Shown here: positions 1-9,000 of the stretch, one piece after another
How the letters are laid out: every line of letters begins with the position of its first letter
How positions within the stretch are numbered: the first letter of the stretch is position 1
Source: Methanosarcina sp. UBA5
GTDB lineage: Archaea; Halobacteriota; Methanosarcinia; Methanosarcinales; Methanosarcinaceae
DNA: 54,002 bases
Assembly: GCF_002505485.1 (NCBI RefSeq)
Contig: NZ_DAVG01000019.1
Coordinates: 1 to 54,002, forward strand
Direction: 5' to 3'
The notes under the pieces: model-generated
Database searches by the model: none
Seen by the model: only the letters and a program-made list of their open reading frames with translations
Told to the model about the DNA's origin: nothing
Translations under genes and position numbers: made by a program

Positions 1-269
1 CAGGAGTCGATCATGCTCTGTTTGCTGCGCACAAAAGCAATACAGATTAGTGTAGCCTTTCCTTCCAAAACCTCAGGGAGGGTTACAACATCGCCTGCTA
101 GAGACTTTGATGTTATTTCAGGAAAAAGCCTTCCAATGATATTGTTACCTATATTCTTAGAATCTAAATCCTGTTTATGAGAGTATTGATCTTCTGCTAT
201 GAAACTTCCCCCCTTTTGAACTGACAGGAAAAATATACTAATAATATTTTCTTTTTTGCTGAAAACATG
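1..269 (-). pseudogene. Partial thioredoxin-fold-like ORF, probably frameshifted
   Basis: Reading the minus strand, an open frame runs from about position 230 out through the left edge. It gives a stretch with IGRLFPEITSKSLAGD followed by VTLPEVLEGKATLICIAF. This layout (a substrate-entry segment, then a beta strand after EGK) resembles the start of AhpC/TSA or ATP10-like thioredoxin-fold proteins; that assignment is inference from pattern. No ATG, GTG or TTG lies in this frame between the upstream stop near 285 and the conserved part. An ATG at 267-269 begins a lysine-rich, hydrophobic N terminus in another frame, which hits a stop just after a run of six G (minus strand) at 208-213. A one-base change in that run would join the two. 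The gene is cut by the window, so the 3' part and any active-site Cys cannot be judged. Confidence 0.4.
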
Positions 270-293
270 CCTTAGTGATACCTAAAAAATATC

Positions 294-917
294 TTATTCT
301 TTGAATTTATCAATATCTTTAGCATTTTTCCATGATTTGGGAATGAATCTATTTACCCTTCTCTGGTACTCACGGTATTCGTCACCAAATTGTGCTATCA
401 GCCTGCTTTCCCAGTGCAGGGATCCAAGATACAGGTATATGGTAGTCAAAAGGTATATGACAAGTAGATTAACGGTCATAATGGGAGTGAGCCAGATTAT
501 GACAAGGCCTGAGAGCAGGAAGGGATCTCTTACCCATCGGTAAATGCCCCGGATATTCAGTGAGCCTGCTTCAGGTGTCTGTGGAACAGAGAGCTGTGAG
601 CGTATTTTAAATCGGTGGGGTGCATCCAGAAAAGCCTTTGGGGCAATAATCGAAGCAATTAACTGCCCGCCGACCATCAGCCAGCGCCAGGGAGAAGGGA
701 TTTTATAGAGAACCCGTCCAGGGTTTTTGTAGAGCTGATAAACTAGCGGCAATATTGTTAGCATTGCAATGAGGCTGTATGCCGGCAGATACAACCTGTC
801 TGCCTTGGAACCCAAGCCTCTCACGATGAGGCGTTTGAAGGGTAGGCTTGCAGTCAGGCTGTGAATAACTGCAAATGCTGCCAGAGAAAAAATAGGAGTA
901 ATTTTTGAAGAAACCAA
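294..917 (-). CDS. Isoprenylcysteine carboxyl methyltransferase/NnrU-like membrane protein
   Basis: The 207-residue protein has about five hydrophobic segments and ends in the arrangement seen in the ICMT/PEMT-like family: GIYRWVRDPFLLSGLVI around residues 124-140, then a long hydrophobic stretch, then an acidic ExxL....G.EYREYQRRV segment around residues 170-190. In that family this C-terminal part binds S-adenosylmethionine and methylates a lipid or isoprenoid-type acceptor at the membrane; NnrU relatives have a less certain role. The start is a TTG at 915-917 (minus), chosen because AAGGAG lies about 10 bases upstream. It stands alone, with a transposon relic upstream. The family is fairly secure, the substrate unknown. 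Confidence 0.7.
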   Translation of the reverse strand: MVSSKITPIFSLAAFAVIHSLTASLPFKRLIVRGLGSKADRLYLPAYSLIAMLTILPLVYQLYKNPGRVLYKIPSPWRWLMVGGQLIASIIAPKAFLDAPHRFKIRSQLSVPQTPEAGSLNIRGIYRWVRDPFLLSGLVIIWLTPIMTVNLLVIYLLTTIYLYLGSLHWESRLIAQFGDEYREYQRRVNRFIPKSWKNAKDIDKFKE

Positions 918-1019
918 TTCCAGTAGTCTCCTTATTTTATCAAGTAGCTTGTATTTTCACCCCAATATAAAAAATCTATTTATAACGCCTTAAAAACATT
1001 GGAAGTTCAGCAATATAGG

Positions 1020-1537
1020 GGTTCTGTTGCAAAAATTCATAATGTGAATGGAGATATCTTTACAGAGCAGTTAATCCAGACGAAAACACAATCGATTTCA
1101 TGCTAAGTTCAAAAATAAAATAGAAAAGCTGCAAAGAGATTTATTAAAAAAGCTTTGGGCTCAAATCACAATCAAATACCAAGAGTAATAAAAATCGATA
1201 AGAATAGAGCTTATCCTATTGCCATACATGAACTAAAAAATGAAAATAAGTTGTATGAAAATGTTGAAATTAGACAAGTCAAGTATTTGAATAATGTTAT
1301 AGAACAAGATCATAAGTCTATAAAGCTAATAATTGCTCCAATGCTAGGTTTTCAGGATTTTTGTTCTGCAAGTAGGATTTTAAAAGGAATTGAAGCATTG
1401 AATCTAGTTAAAAAAGGACAAATCAAGAATCTAAAATTACTCTGGTCCTAATGGAGCTAACTATACCTCGAATATTTTAACATCGGTTCCCATCCATAGA
1501 CTTACATGCTTATTCTGAGATTTTTTGCAAAAGAACA
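1020..1537 (+). mobile_element. Deleted IS6-family insertion sequence
   Basis: The left end GGTTCTGTTGCAAA (1020-1033) is the typical IS6/IS240-type terminus, and TTTGCAAAAGAACA (1524-1537) is an imperfect inverted copy at the right. Between them lies only the C-terminal part of a DDE transposase, so the left internal part has been deleted. The element is about 520 bp, shorter than a full IS6 member. Confidence 0.7.
1050..1451 (+). pseudogene. IS6-family transposase, C-terminal fragment with frameshift
   Basis: From 1050 the frame reads WRYLYRAVNPDENTIDFMLS, the usual IS6 transposase sequence around the second catalytic Asp region. It is broken near 1105-1120 by a stop and frame change, and resumes as KAAKRFIKKALGSNHNQIPR leading into VIKIDKNRAYPIAI. 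The C-terminal part from 1155 ends with the family motif region DHKSIK and a G..A..I.KGIEA segment, where the last catalytic Glu normally sits upstream in the lost or changed part. The first roughly 120 residues (helix-turn-helix and first Asp) are absent, so the gene cannot be active. Confidence 0.75.
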
Positions 1538-1593
1538 GATATTATGGTTTAAATGCGCACTTTATTTATTTTAGTTAAAAGTTTTATTCTAGC

Positions 1594-1639
1594 CTTTTGA
1601 CTGTTTAATGCTACTATTTTCCAGTTCAAACGTGTAAGT
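1594..1639 (+). repeat. Hairpin repeat with TTTAATGCTA loop, copy a
   Basis: The core GTTTAATGCTACTATTTT is followed by a TTCAAACGTGTAAGT arm and preceded by a weakly complementary CTTTTGACT. It matches three other copies in the window at 4135-4183, 46556-46602 and 53112-53188. See the finding on this repeat family. Confidence 0.45.
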
Positions 1640-2158
1640 CCGAGTTATGGACTCAACTTTATACTTACTCAGATACACTTTTTGAAATTTATTTTTCTGG
1701 AACGCCCTTAAATACAAAACCAAGTGCAATAGACTTTAAGATCAAATTCAATTTTCAGACAGCTTGGGTTTAGAGCTTATTAATTCTCAGTTCAACAGTG
1801 TAATTCCTCCTTTTAATTAGTAAGTCTTTTATACAACAATATAAAACTTAGCTTCTAACCTGAGTATTAGAAATTAACCTCTCTGTAAAAATTGCCTTCC
1901 GCACAGCAATTTTTATAGATTTCGTAAAAGAATTAACAAAGCTTATGATGAATGTTAAACTCCCAATACTCTTGTGTAATACTCTTTTGTGAAGGACGTC
2001 ACATCTCTTGCTAACTCAGGGTTTGTTTGGTCAAGGGTGGATGACCATAGAGATTCAATATTCGTTGCAAAAGAATCGAATTCTCCGCAAACTGCACAGA
2101 GTCTCATGAGAGATGTTTTACTGCACTATTACAAACTAAGCTAATTGCAATTGCAAGT
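1640..2158. other. AT-rich spacer upstream of cstA
   Basis: No ORF with a ribosome binding site was seen. A 22-base stretch at 1713-1734 (TACAAAACCAAGTGCAATAG and two more bases) is 20/22 identical to the reverse complement of 46624-46645, so it is part of a dispersed repeat. A promoter for cstA should lie here but no TATA box could be chosen with confidence. Confidence 0.4.
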
Positions 2159-2167
2159 AAAGGAGGA
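2159..2167 (+). promoter_or_regulatory. Strong ribosome binding site of cstA
   Basis: AAAGGAGGA lies about 6 bases before TTG 2173 and decides this non-ATG start. Confidence 0.8.
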
Positions 2168-2172
2168 ACGAT

Positions 2173-4008
2173 TTGAACGCTTTATTTCTTGTGCTCGTTG
2201 CACTGAGCGTATTTGCGCTTGCTTACAGGTATTATGGACTGTTTATAGCGAGAAAAGTTTTAGAAATTGATCCTGGCAGACCGACACCAGCAATAACTAT
2301 GGCCGACGGCCATGATTATCAGGAGACTAATCGGTACGTGCTATTTGGACATCATTTCGCAGCAATTGCTGCAGCCGGTCCACTTATCGGGCCGGTTCTT
2401 GCAGCCCAGTTTGGATACCTCCCAGGAGCCCTCTGGATAATAATTGGAGCAGTGGTCGCAGGTGCAGTTCATGATATGGTGTCACTTTTCGCCTCTGTGA
2501 GACACCAGGGACGAAGCCTGCCTCTTATTGCCGAGAAAGAAATAGGAAGTACAGCTGGCATAGTTGCTTCTTTCGCAATGTTATTTATCCTTATATTAAC
2601 GCTTTCCGGACTATCTATATCCGTTGTTAATGCTTTATTTGACAGCCCCTGGGGTCTATTCACTGTCCTGTTTACCATACCTATCGCTCTGATCATGGGC
2701 CTTTACATTCATGTCTTAAGACCAGGAGATGTAAAAGGTGGAAGTATTTTAGGTGTAATTCTCCTAACCATTGTGATATATCTGGGCCCTTATGTGGCTG
2801 CTAATCCTGTATTAGCCCCAATGCTTACTTTCTCTAAAAATGCTCTGGCGGTATCAGTTCCGATATACGGTTTCGCGGCCTCGGTCCTGCCAGTTTGGCT
2901 CCTGCTCTGCCCGAGAGACTATCTGTCTACCTATCTCAAGCTGGGAACTATCTCTGCCCTCGCCCTGGGTATATTCCTGGTTCATCCTGAGATGAACATG
3001 CCCGCAGTTACCAGCTACGTACATGGCGGAGGTCCCATTATACAAGGTTCAGTCTTTCCATTTCTCTTTATTACAATAGCCTGTGGAGCACTGTCCGGTT
3101 TCCATTCTATTATCGCCAGTGGCACGACCCCCAAGATGATATCCAGTGAAAAGGATATTCTCTTCATTGGATACGGTGCCATGCTGGTTGAAGGCTTCGT
3201 GGCCATAATGGCTCTCATTGCAGCCTGCGTTCTTTTGCCGCAGGACTATTTCGCCATAAATGCCTCGAGTTCAGCATATGCCGCACTTGGCATGACACCA
3301 GTCCATCTTCCTCAATTGGCTGCTGCCGTAGGAGAGACCCTTCAGGGAAGAACCGGAGGAGGAGTTTCTCTGGCAGTAGGCATGGCATATATTTTCTCCT
3401 CAATTTCCTTCATGAGTCATCTGATGGGTTACTGGTATCACTTTGTACTAATGTTTGAGGCGTTGTTTATCCTGACCGCTGTAGACACAGGAACTCGAGC
3501 TGGCAGATATCTACTTCAAGAGATGGTTGGTAGAGTAATCCCCAAGTTCAGCGAGAAGAAGTGGATGCCAGGCATTGCTATAACTAGCTTTCTTTTCACT
3601 GTTTCATGGGGTTACCTGCTTTACACTGGCAACATAACCACTATCTGGCCGATATTCGGCATGTCTAACCAATTGCTTGCAGCATGTGCGTTAATAATAG
3701 GTACTACCATGATACTGCGCATGGGTAAGGGTAAGTATGCTTTAATCACAGCTGTACCAGGACTATTTATGATTCCTGTCACTTTCAGCGCTGGATATCT
3801 AAACATTGTTACCAATTATCTACCTAAAGGTCAGTATCTATTGGTTTTCCTGAGTGCCATACTAATGTTCCTTACTGCCATTATGTTCATTGAAGCTTTC
3901 AAGAGATGGTATGAACTCATTCAGACCCACGGTAAACCTCTAAATGGGTCAGGCCGTATGCCTATTAAGGCTGACTTCGGAGGAGCTTGCGAGCAACCAA
4001 AAATATGA
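2173..4008 (+). CDS. cstA: Carbon starvation protein CstA family transporter
   Basis: This 611-residue polytopic membrane protein has about 16 hydrophobic segments and the family's N-terminal signature: PAITMADGHDYQETNRYVLF then GHHFAAIAAAGPLIGPVLAA at residues 40-75, followed by LWIIIGAVVAGAVHDM. CstA proteins import pyruvate and/or peptides; in an archaeon the substrate is not established. A conserved FSSISFMSH segment and a FGMSNQLLAA segment lie in the C-terminal half, as in the family. Length fits the shorter CstA group. Translation starts at TTG 2173, preceded by a near-perfect AAAGGAGG (2159-2166). It is monocistronic; the next gene on this strand is 760 bp away. A hairpin repeat about 130 bases downstream may mark the 3' end. 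Confidence 0.9.
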   Translation: MNALFLVLVALSVFALAYRYYGLFIARKVLEIDPGRPTPAITMADGHDYQETNRYVLFGHHFAAIAAAGPLIGPVLAAQFGYLPGALWIIIGAVVAGAVHDMVSLFASVRHQGRSLPLIAEKEIGSTAGIVASFAMLFILILTLSGLSISVVNALFDSPWGLFTVLFTIPIALIMGLYIHVLRPGDVKGGSILGVILLTIVIYLGPYVAANPVLAPMLTFSKNALAVSVPIYGFAASVLPVWLLLCPRDYLSTYLKLGTISALALGIFLVHPEMNMPAVTSYVHGGGPIIQGSVFPFLFITIACGALSGFHSIIASGTTPKMISSEKDILFIGYGAMLVEGFVAIMALIAACVLLPQDYFAINASSSAYAALGMTPVHLPQLAAAVGETLQGRTGGGVSLAVGMAYIFSSISFMSHLMGYWYHFVLMFEALFILTAVDTGTRAGRYLLQEMVGRVIPKFSEKKWMPGIAITSFLFTVSWGYLLYTGNITTIWPIFGMSNQLLAACALIIGTTMILRMGKGKYALITAVPGLFMIPVTFSAGYLNIVTNYLPKGQYLLVFLSAILMFLTAIMFIEAFKRWYELIQTHGKPLNGSGRMPIKADFGGACEQPKI

Positions 4009-4134
4009 ATGTGATAGACGATTGAGCTTCGATATTACGTGTAATCACAATTTGTTGTGAGACCTGGCGAAAATAGGATTTACTCACTTATGATGGAAAG
4101 CAAGTGTATTAAACATCAGTCTTGAAATACATAT

Positions 4135-4183
4135 TTAAGCGCTTGATTATTTAATGCTAATGTTTTTCATTTCAAGTGCGTAA
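4135..4183 (+). repeat. Hairpin repeat with TTTAATGCTA loop, copy b
   Basis: TTAAGCGCTTGA (4135-4146) and TCAAGTGCGTAA (4172-4183) are inverted copies with two mismatches, and the loop holds ATTTAATGCTAATG. It lies 127 bases after the cstA stop and could form the 3' end of that transcript. Confidence 0.5.
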
Positions 4184-4297
4184 ATCTTGTCCCAATCAGA
4201 ATACTGAATTTAATTTTAAGACATGCTCTAAGGGAAAACTAGTGCTTCGATTCCAAAATAAATTCACTGTTTACTGGGAAATTCGTAATCGGGAAAT

Positions 4298-4325
4298 AGG
4301 TTCAAAAATCAAGTTTTATGAACCT
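4298..4325 (+). repeat. Small hairpin in cstA-EamA spacer
   Basis: AGGTTCA (4298-4304) pairs with TGAACCT (4319-4325), extended by A/T pairs inside. There is no U-tract immediately after it, so a terminator role is unproven. Confidence 0.4.
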
Positions 4326-4387
4326 ACTTCGGAATCATAGTATTAGCATAATCAAGGCTACAGGAAAATCGGTGTTTTCAAGGAGAT

Positions 4388-4476
4388 GTGCGGGTGAGAA
4401 GCACAGGCGTGTTTGGGGTGATGTGATGAAGGTTGAGAAATAATCCAAACACGCCTTTCATCATTCTTTTCCGCAC
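4388..4476. repeat. Long inverted repeat upstream of the EamA gene
   Basis: A perfect 12-bp inverted repeat, AGGCGTGTTTGG (4405-4416) and CCAAACACGCCT (4445-4456), is nested inside GTGCGG (4388-4393) and CCGCAC (4471-4476). Together they could fold as a two-tier stem. It resembles a small palindromic transposable element or an untranslated RNA; neither can be shown from sequence alone. Confidence 0.5.
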
Positions 4477-4605
4477 TCGCCTATCCACTTATATTTTTAC
4501 TTTTACAGCATTTAAGATTATCAAAATCACTTTTATAAAACAGTTTTTTGGCTATTTTTTAGACTACCGTTCACAGAATGCCGACTGCTAATAGTCTCTG
4601 ACTGT

Positions 4606-4713
4606 CTGGATACTGCTAATAGTCCAACTGTCTGGATATTTGGGCACTTTTCATGCCAGCTACATCGGGAAAAATGATCTGGATACTGCTAATAGTCCAA
4701 CTATCTGGATATT
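4606..4713. repeat. 35-bp direct repeat, two copies
   Basis: Copies at 4606-4640 and 4679-4713 share CTGGATACTGCTAATAGTCC and continue as AACTRTCTGGATATT with one mismatch. A partial copy (ACTGCTAATAGT) lies at 4584-4595. They sit 56 bases before the EamA gene. Confidence 0.75.
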
Positions 4714-4768
4714 ACTTTCAACATACTCAGGATAATCTTATTAACAGAAAACCTTATTTGAAAAGGTC

Positions 4769-5695
4769 ATGGAGCCGCAGCACATAAAAGCAAATATCCA
4801 GATAATCGCCGCATCCGTCATCTACGGATTTTCAGGAATTTTTTTCATGTATGTGAAGAACATGGCCGCAGGAGCTGTTGTGTTTTACCAGCTTCTTTTC
4901 GGGCTTTTTGCACTTGCAGGCTATCTGGTAGTTACCGGAAAACTGTCAGGAATCAGGCTACGGGGAAAAAGAAAAACCTTGATACTGCTCGGAATCCTTA
5001 ATGCAGGCGCAATGGTCTCTTATTACATGGCTGTGAGCTTTATTAATGTCTCAATATCCGTACTTCTACTTTATACGGCTCCGTTTTACGTTTTGCTGCT
5101 TGCTCCTGTCTTCCTGAAGGAGAAACATAACAAAAAGAGCCTTGTTGCCCTGATTCTTTCTTTTGCGGGTGTAGTAATGGTAATCGATCCTAAAAACCTT
5201 GTTTCTGTATCGGGAATTGAGCCAGCATATCTTTCTGGGGTGCTTATGGGCCTTTTTTCAGGCCTTTTTTACGCCTGCGTTACCATTACTTCCCGCTATC
5301 TCAGGAACGAGTATTCAGGTTTAGAACAACTTTTTATCTCAACCTTCGTAACGCTGTTATTATTGCTTCCTTTTGTAAAACAGGCCCCAGTAACAACCCT
5401 TGTTGAAAACCTGCCTGTTCTCCTCTTTCTAGGGGTAACAATCACTTCATTGGGTTCGATTCTTTACTTTACAGGGCTTTTGTACGTCAAAGCCCAGAAT
5501 GCAAGCGTACTTTCCTTGCTTGAACCTGTAAGTGCGATTTTTTTCGCTTATCTACTCTTAAAAGACCCCGTATCTATTGAAACCCTGATTGGCTGTGTCC
5601 TTATCCTTTCCAGCTCTTTCCTGGCAAGCTTAGAGGAGGAAAGCAAAACCGAAAACGAACCTGTTTTCAAGGAAAAACTGCCTGCAGTTCCTTAG
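4769..5695 (+). CDS. EamA/DMT-family transporter
   Basis: The 308-residue protein has ten hydrophobic segments arranged as two EamA repeats of five. The first ends near residue 140 (LLLYTAPFYVLLLAPVFLKE in repeat 1) and the second carries the equivalent ASVLSLLEPVSAIFFAYLLL near residue 250. DMT-superfamily members export or import small metabolites such as amino acids across the cytoplasmic membrane; the substrate here is unknown. The C-terminal 20 residues are charged and cytoplasmic. The start ATG at 4769 follows GAAAAGGTC, a weak ribosome binding site. It is flanked by repeat-filled spacers and appears monocistronic. Confidence 0.85.
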   Translation: MEPQHIKANIQIIAASVIYGFSGIFFMYVKNMAAGAVVFYQLLFGLFALAGYLVVTGKLSGIRLRGKRKTLILLGILNAGAMVSYYMAVSFINVSISVLLLYTAPFYVLLLAPVFLKEKHNKKSLVALILSFAGVVMVIDPKNLVSVSGIEPAYLSGVLMGLFSGLFYACVTITSRYLRNEYSGLEQLFISTFVTLLLLLPFVKQAPVTTLVENLPVLLFLGVTITSLGSILYFTGLLYVKAQNASVLSLLEPVSAIFFAYLLLKDPVSIETLIGCVLILSSSFLASLEEESKTENEPVFKEKLPAVP

Positions 5696-5740
5696 CTTAC
5701 CGGAAGCAGAGAAAAGTAATGTGAACATCCCGAGTCCAGC

Positions 5741-5780
5741 AAGCCTCTTGAAAAAAAGCTTGAGCGAAAACCTCAAGCAG
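5741..5780 (+). repeat. Dispersed hairpin repeat, copy 1
   Basis: AAGCCTCTTGAAAAAAAGCT followed by TGAGCGAAAACCTCAAGCAG closely matches the reverse complement of 47650-47690. Part of it folds back on itself (AAGC..GCTT). It lies just after the EamA stop codon and may act as a terminator. Confidence 0.55.
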
Positions 5781-6097
5781 CGGCGTGATGAACCAACTAG
5801 ACGCTTGCACTCAAGAAGGCTGAAATAACGAAAGTACGAATAACCGTAATTTTTAGAAAAACTCTAATAGTAGGGAAATAGTTTTCAGATATAACAAAAA
5901 AATATTCTTAAATGTGTTATTATTAAGTATGTCATTCTTAAAGGAACTTTCCTCTATCCGGATTGTATTTTTTCTCTATTCATAGCTCTGTTTCCGGCTG
6001 GGTAAATTAAAATTTGTTAATAAGTTTTCTGTACCTATTAATCTTGAATATTCTTGAATATATTTCACTGATTATTTCAAAATCGCCTGGTATTCTT

Positions 6098-9000
6098 ATG
6101 GTAGACGTAGTTAAGGAATTGGAAGCCCTGAGGCAGAATTTACTTGATCTGTCCCTTCAAAATAATCTTCTCAATTATCGCCCTTCCCAGAAAAGGACCA
6201 TCTCGATTATAGGTAGGAAGCCGGAGGAAATTTACGCGCTCTTTGTTCTCCAGGAAAAATCAATGAGGTTCAGGGCAACAGCCCAGTTAAGAAAAGGCAG
6301 GAAAACTGGAAATGGGGAGGAAGACGAGGCTTCTGAAAAGGAAAAACGGCTTTTGAAAACAATAGGAAAAATCCTGGTCTCCGAAGATAAACCTCAGACT
6401 TCCCACTCCGAAACTTTCCTGGGAACTCCAGATGACAGCGAAACTCTTAATAAAAAACTTTTTTATGTATTTAACCAGGCAAACTCTATATTTGAAGAAC
6501 AGGGATATCCTGTGCTCTATCTTACACTGGGTTTTCTGCAGTGGAGTGACAGCCGATTAGCCATAAAAAATCCGAAAGCCCCTCTGCTTCTTATTCCTGT
6601 TGAACTCAAACGCATAGGGAAAGGCCGAATTTTCAGCATCCAGTGGACAGGAGACGAGATCTTTACTTCAATTACCCTCCAGGCAAAAATGAAAGAGTTC
6701 GGAATTTCGCTTCCTGAATTTGAAATGCCTGAGGAAGCTTCCGGAATTGAGGAATATTTCAGGGCTGTATTTGGAGAAATTCATGGAAAGAGAGGCTGGA
6801 AACTCCTGCCTGAGATCTGCCTTGACCTTTTTAATTTCAAGAAATTTGTCATGTATAAGGACCTTGACCCTGCAACCTGGCCTGAAGACATGTCTCCTGC
6901 CGACCACCCCCTGATCCGGGAAGTCTTTAACCCTGAAGATATCGAGTGTGAGGTTTCCGGTTTCCTGGAAGAAGAGGTTGACTTGAAACTTCCAGCAAAA
7001 AACACTTACCAGATAATGGATGCCGATTCTTCCCAGATTGCGGTCATTGAAGATGTGAAAGCCGGAAAAAACCTTGTTGTTGAGGGTCCGCCCGGAACCG
7101 GCAAGTCCCAGACGATTGCAAATACGATTGCAGAACTTATGGCCCAGGGAAAAAGCGTACTTTTCGTTAGTGAAAAAATGGCTGCCCTTCAGGTTGTAAA
7201 AAGCAGGCTGGATTCTTCCGGCCTTGGAGAACTCTGCCTGGAGATCCACAGCAACCAGACCCGCAAAAAAGCCGTGCTTGAAGAACTGGAAAAGACCCTG
7301 AACCGCGAAGCTCCTGCCCCCATAAACCCTGAAAGGGATATCAATGAACTAGAAAAACTAAAACATGAGCTCAACCAGTATGCTCTGTCCCTTGAAGAAC
7401 CTTCGGGAAAACTCTACCCAAGCCTATATACCCTTTATGGTATAAGGGAAAAGACAAGGGCTTATTTTGAATCAAAAGACTTGAAAATGCCTGCATACAA
7501 GTTTCAGGAGCCTGAGACATGGGATCCTGAAGCCTGGGCCGATGCAGAAGCTCTTCTTGAAAAGTTGGGCCAGGTTCTTCCTTTTCTCTGGCCGGTCAGG
7601 AAAAATCCATGGTACGGCTGCGATCCAGGGCTTGTACTGCCTTCAGATCTGGGAGAAATCGGAGCCCTTACAGACGAATGCGCTGCGGCTTTTGAGGCCC
7701 TTGAAACTGCCATAAAAACCCTTAATGACCTTTCTGCGACCTCAAAGCCCACAATCCTTGAGGGAATTGCAACTGTAATCAATGCCGCAAAATTCCTCGA
7801 AAACTCAAAACCCTTGCCTGAGAAAATGCTTCAGAATTCGGAATGGGAATCCGAAAACTCAAAAGCTGAGGCCGACGCTCTTATTTCGAAACTCAGGCAA
7901 TCCTTTGAGCTCAAAACTTTTGTGGACAAAACTTTTCACCCTGAGGTCTTTGACCTTGATACTTCTAAATTCGAGGAGCTTTCCGGCAACGGTCTCCTCA
8001 AACTCGTAAACCTGAAATACAGGAAGCTCAAAAAAGAGATTTCAGCCTGCTATATCTCACGAGTGCCCTTCTGGGACAGTAATATCCTGCTTGATCTTGC
8101 CTCCCTTTACAAATACAAGACCCTCAGGCTGGAACTTGAAAATTCGGGGACAGAAGGCAAAAAGTACTTTGGGGATTACTGGAAAGGCTTTGAAAGTGAC
8201 CCTACCCTGCTTGAGAAATACAGCCAATGGATAATTCTCTTCCGGCAGTACCTGAAAGAAGGCACTCTGACGGACAGCAGTTTCAGGCTTATAGAAACCG
8301 GAATTGACATCTCAGCCCTCGAGTCTGCAGTCATCCATGTACTGGCCGCAACGCAGGAATTTTTGGAGGTTTTTAAGAGAGTTGGGGTTCGTATAGGCGC
8401 AGATTTCGGGAAAATGTGCCCAAACGGCCTGGAAGGCGCAAAGCTAAATTTGTTAAAAGTCCGCGTAACCCGATGGAAAAACGAGACTTCATCCCTGGTA
8501 TTCTGGAGCCAGTATCTAGGGTACAGGCAGGCCTGTCTGGAAACAAAGGCAGCCCCGATAATGGAAGACCTTGAATCCGGAAAACTTGCAGTTTGTGATG
8601 CAATTCCTGCTTTTGAAGGCAACTACGCCGAGATCCTCCTGAATCGAGCCTTCAGGGAGAGGCCTGCACTTTCGACTTTTATCCGGGAACTCCACGAAGG
8701 CAAGCTTGGTAAGTTCAGGAAACTTGACAAAAAGGTCCTTCTGGAAAATAGAAAAAGGATAGCATGCTCTGCTTATGAGGAAACCCCAAAATTGACTTCA
8801 GGCGCATCAAGAGCCTCAGAAGCGGGCATTCTGCTCAACGAATTCAACAGGAAAAGAGGGCATATGCCTATCCGTACCCTTATGACAAAGGCTGGCGGCC
8901 TGATCCAGAAAATCAAGCCCTGTTTCCTTATGAGCCCGCTTTCCATTGCCCAGTACCTTGATCCCAGAAGCACCCGTTTTGATGTGATTATCTTTGACGA

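Noticed and set aside
2040..2110. TTGCAAAAGAATCG as a second IS6 end
   Set aside because: Only about eight bases match the IS6 terminus, and no partner end or transposase piece lies nearby.
4217..4310. A third MITE of the IS5-type family between cstA and the EamA gene
   Set aside because: GGGAAATAGGTTCA is only faintly like the MITE right end and the interior does not align convincingly.
6668..7249. 193-residue ORF on the minus strand inside the helicase gene
   Set aside because: It is antisense to a clearly conserved helicase region, has no start signal and its composition mirrors the helicase codons.
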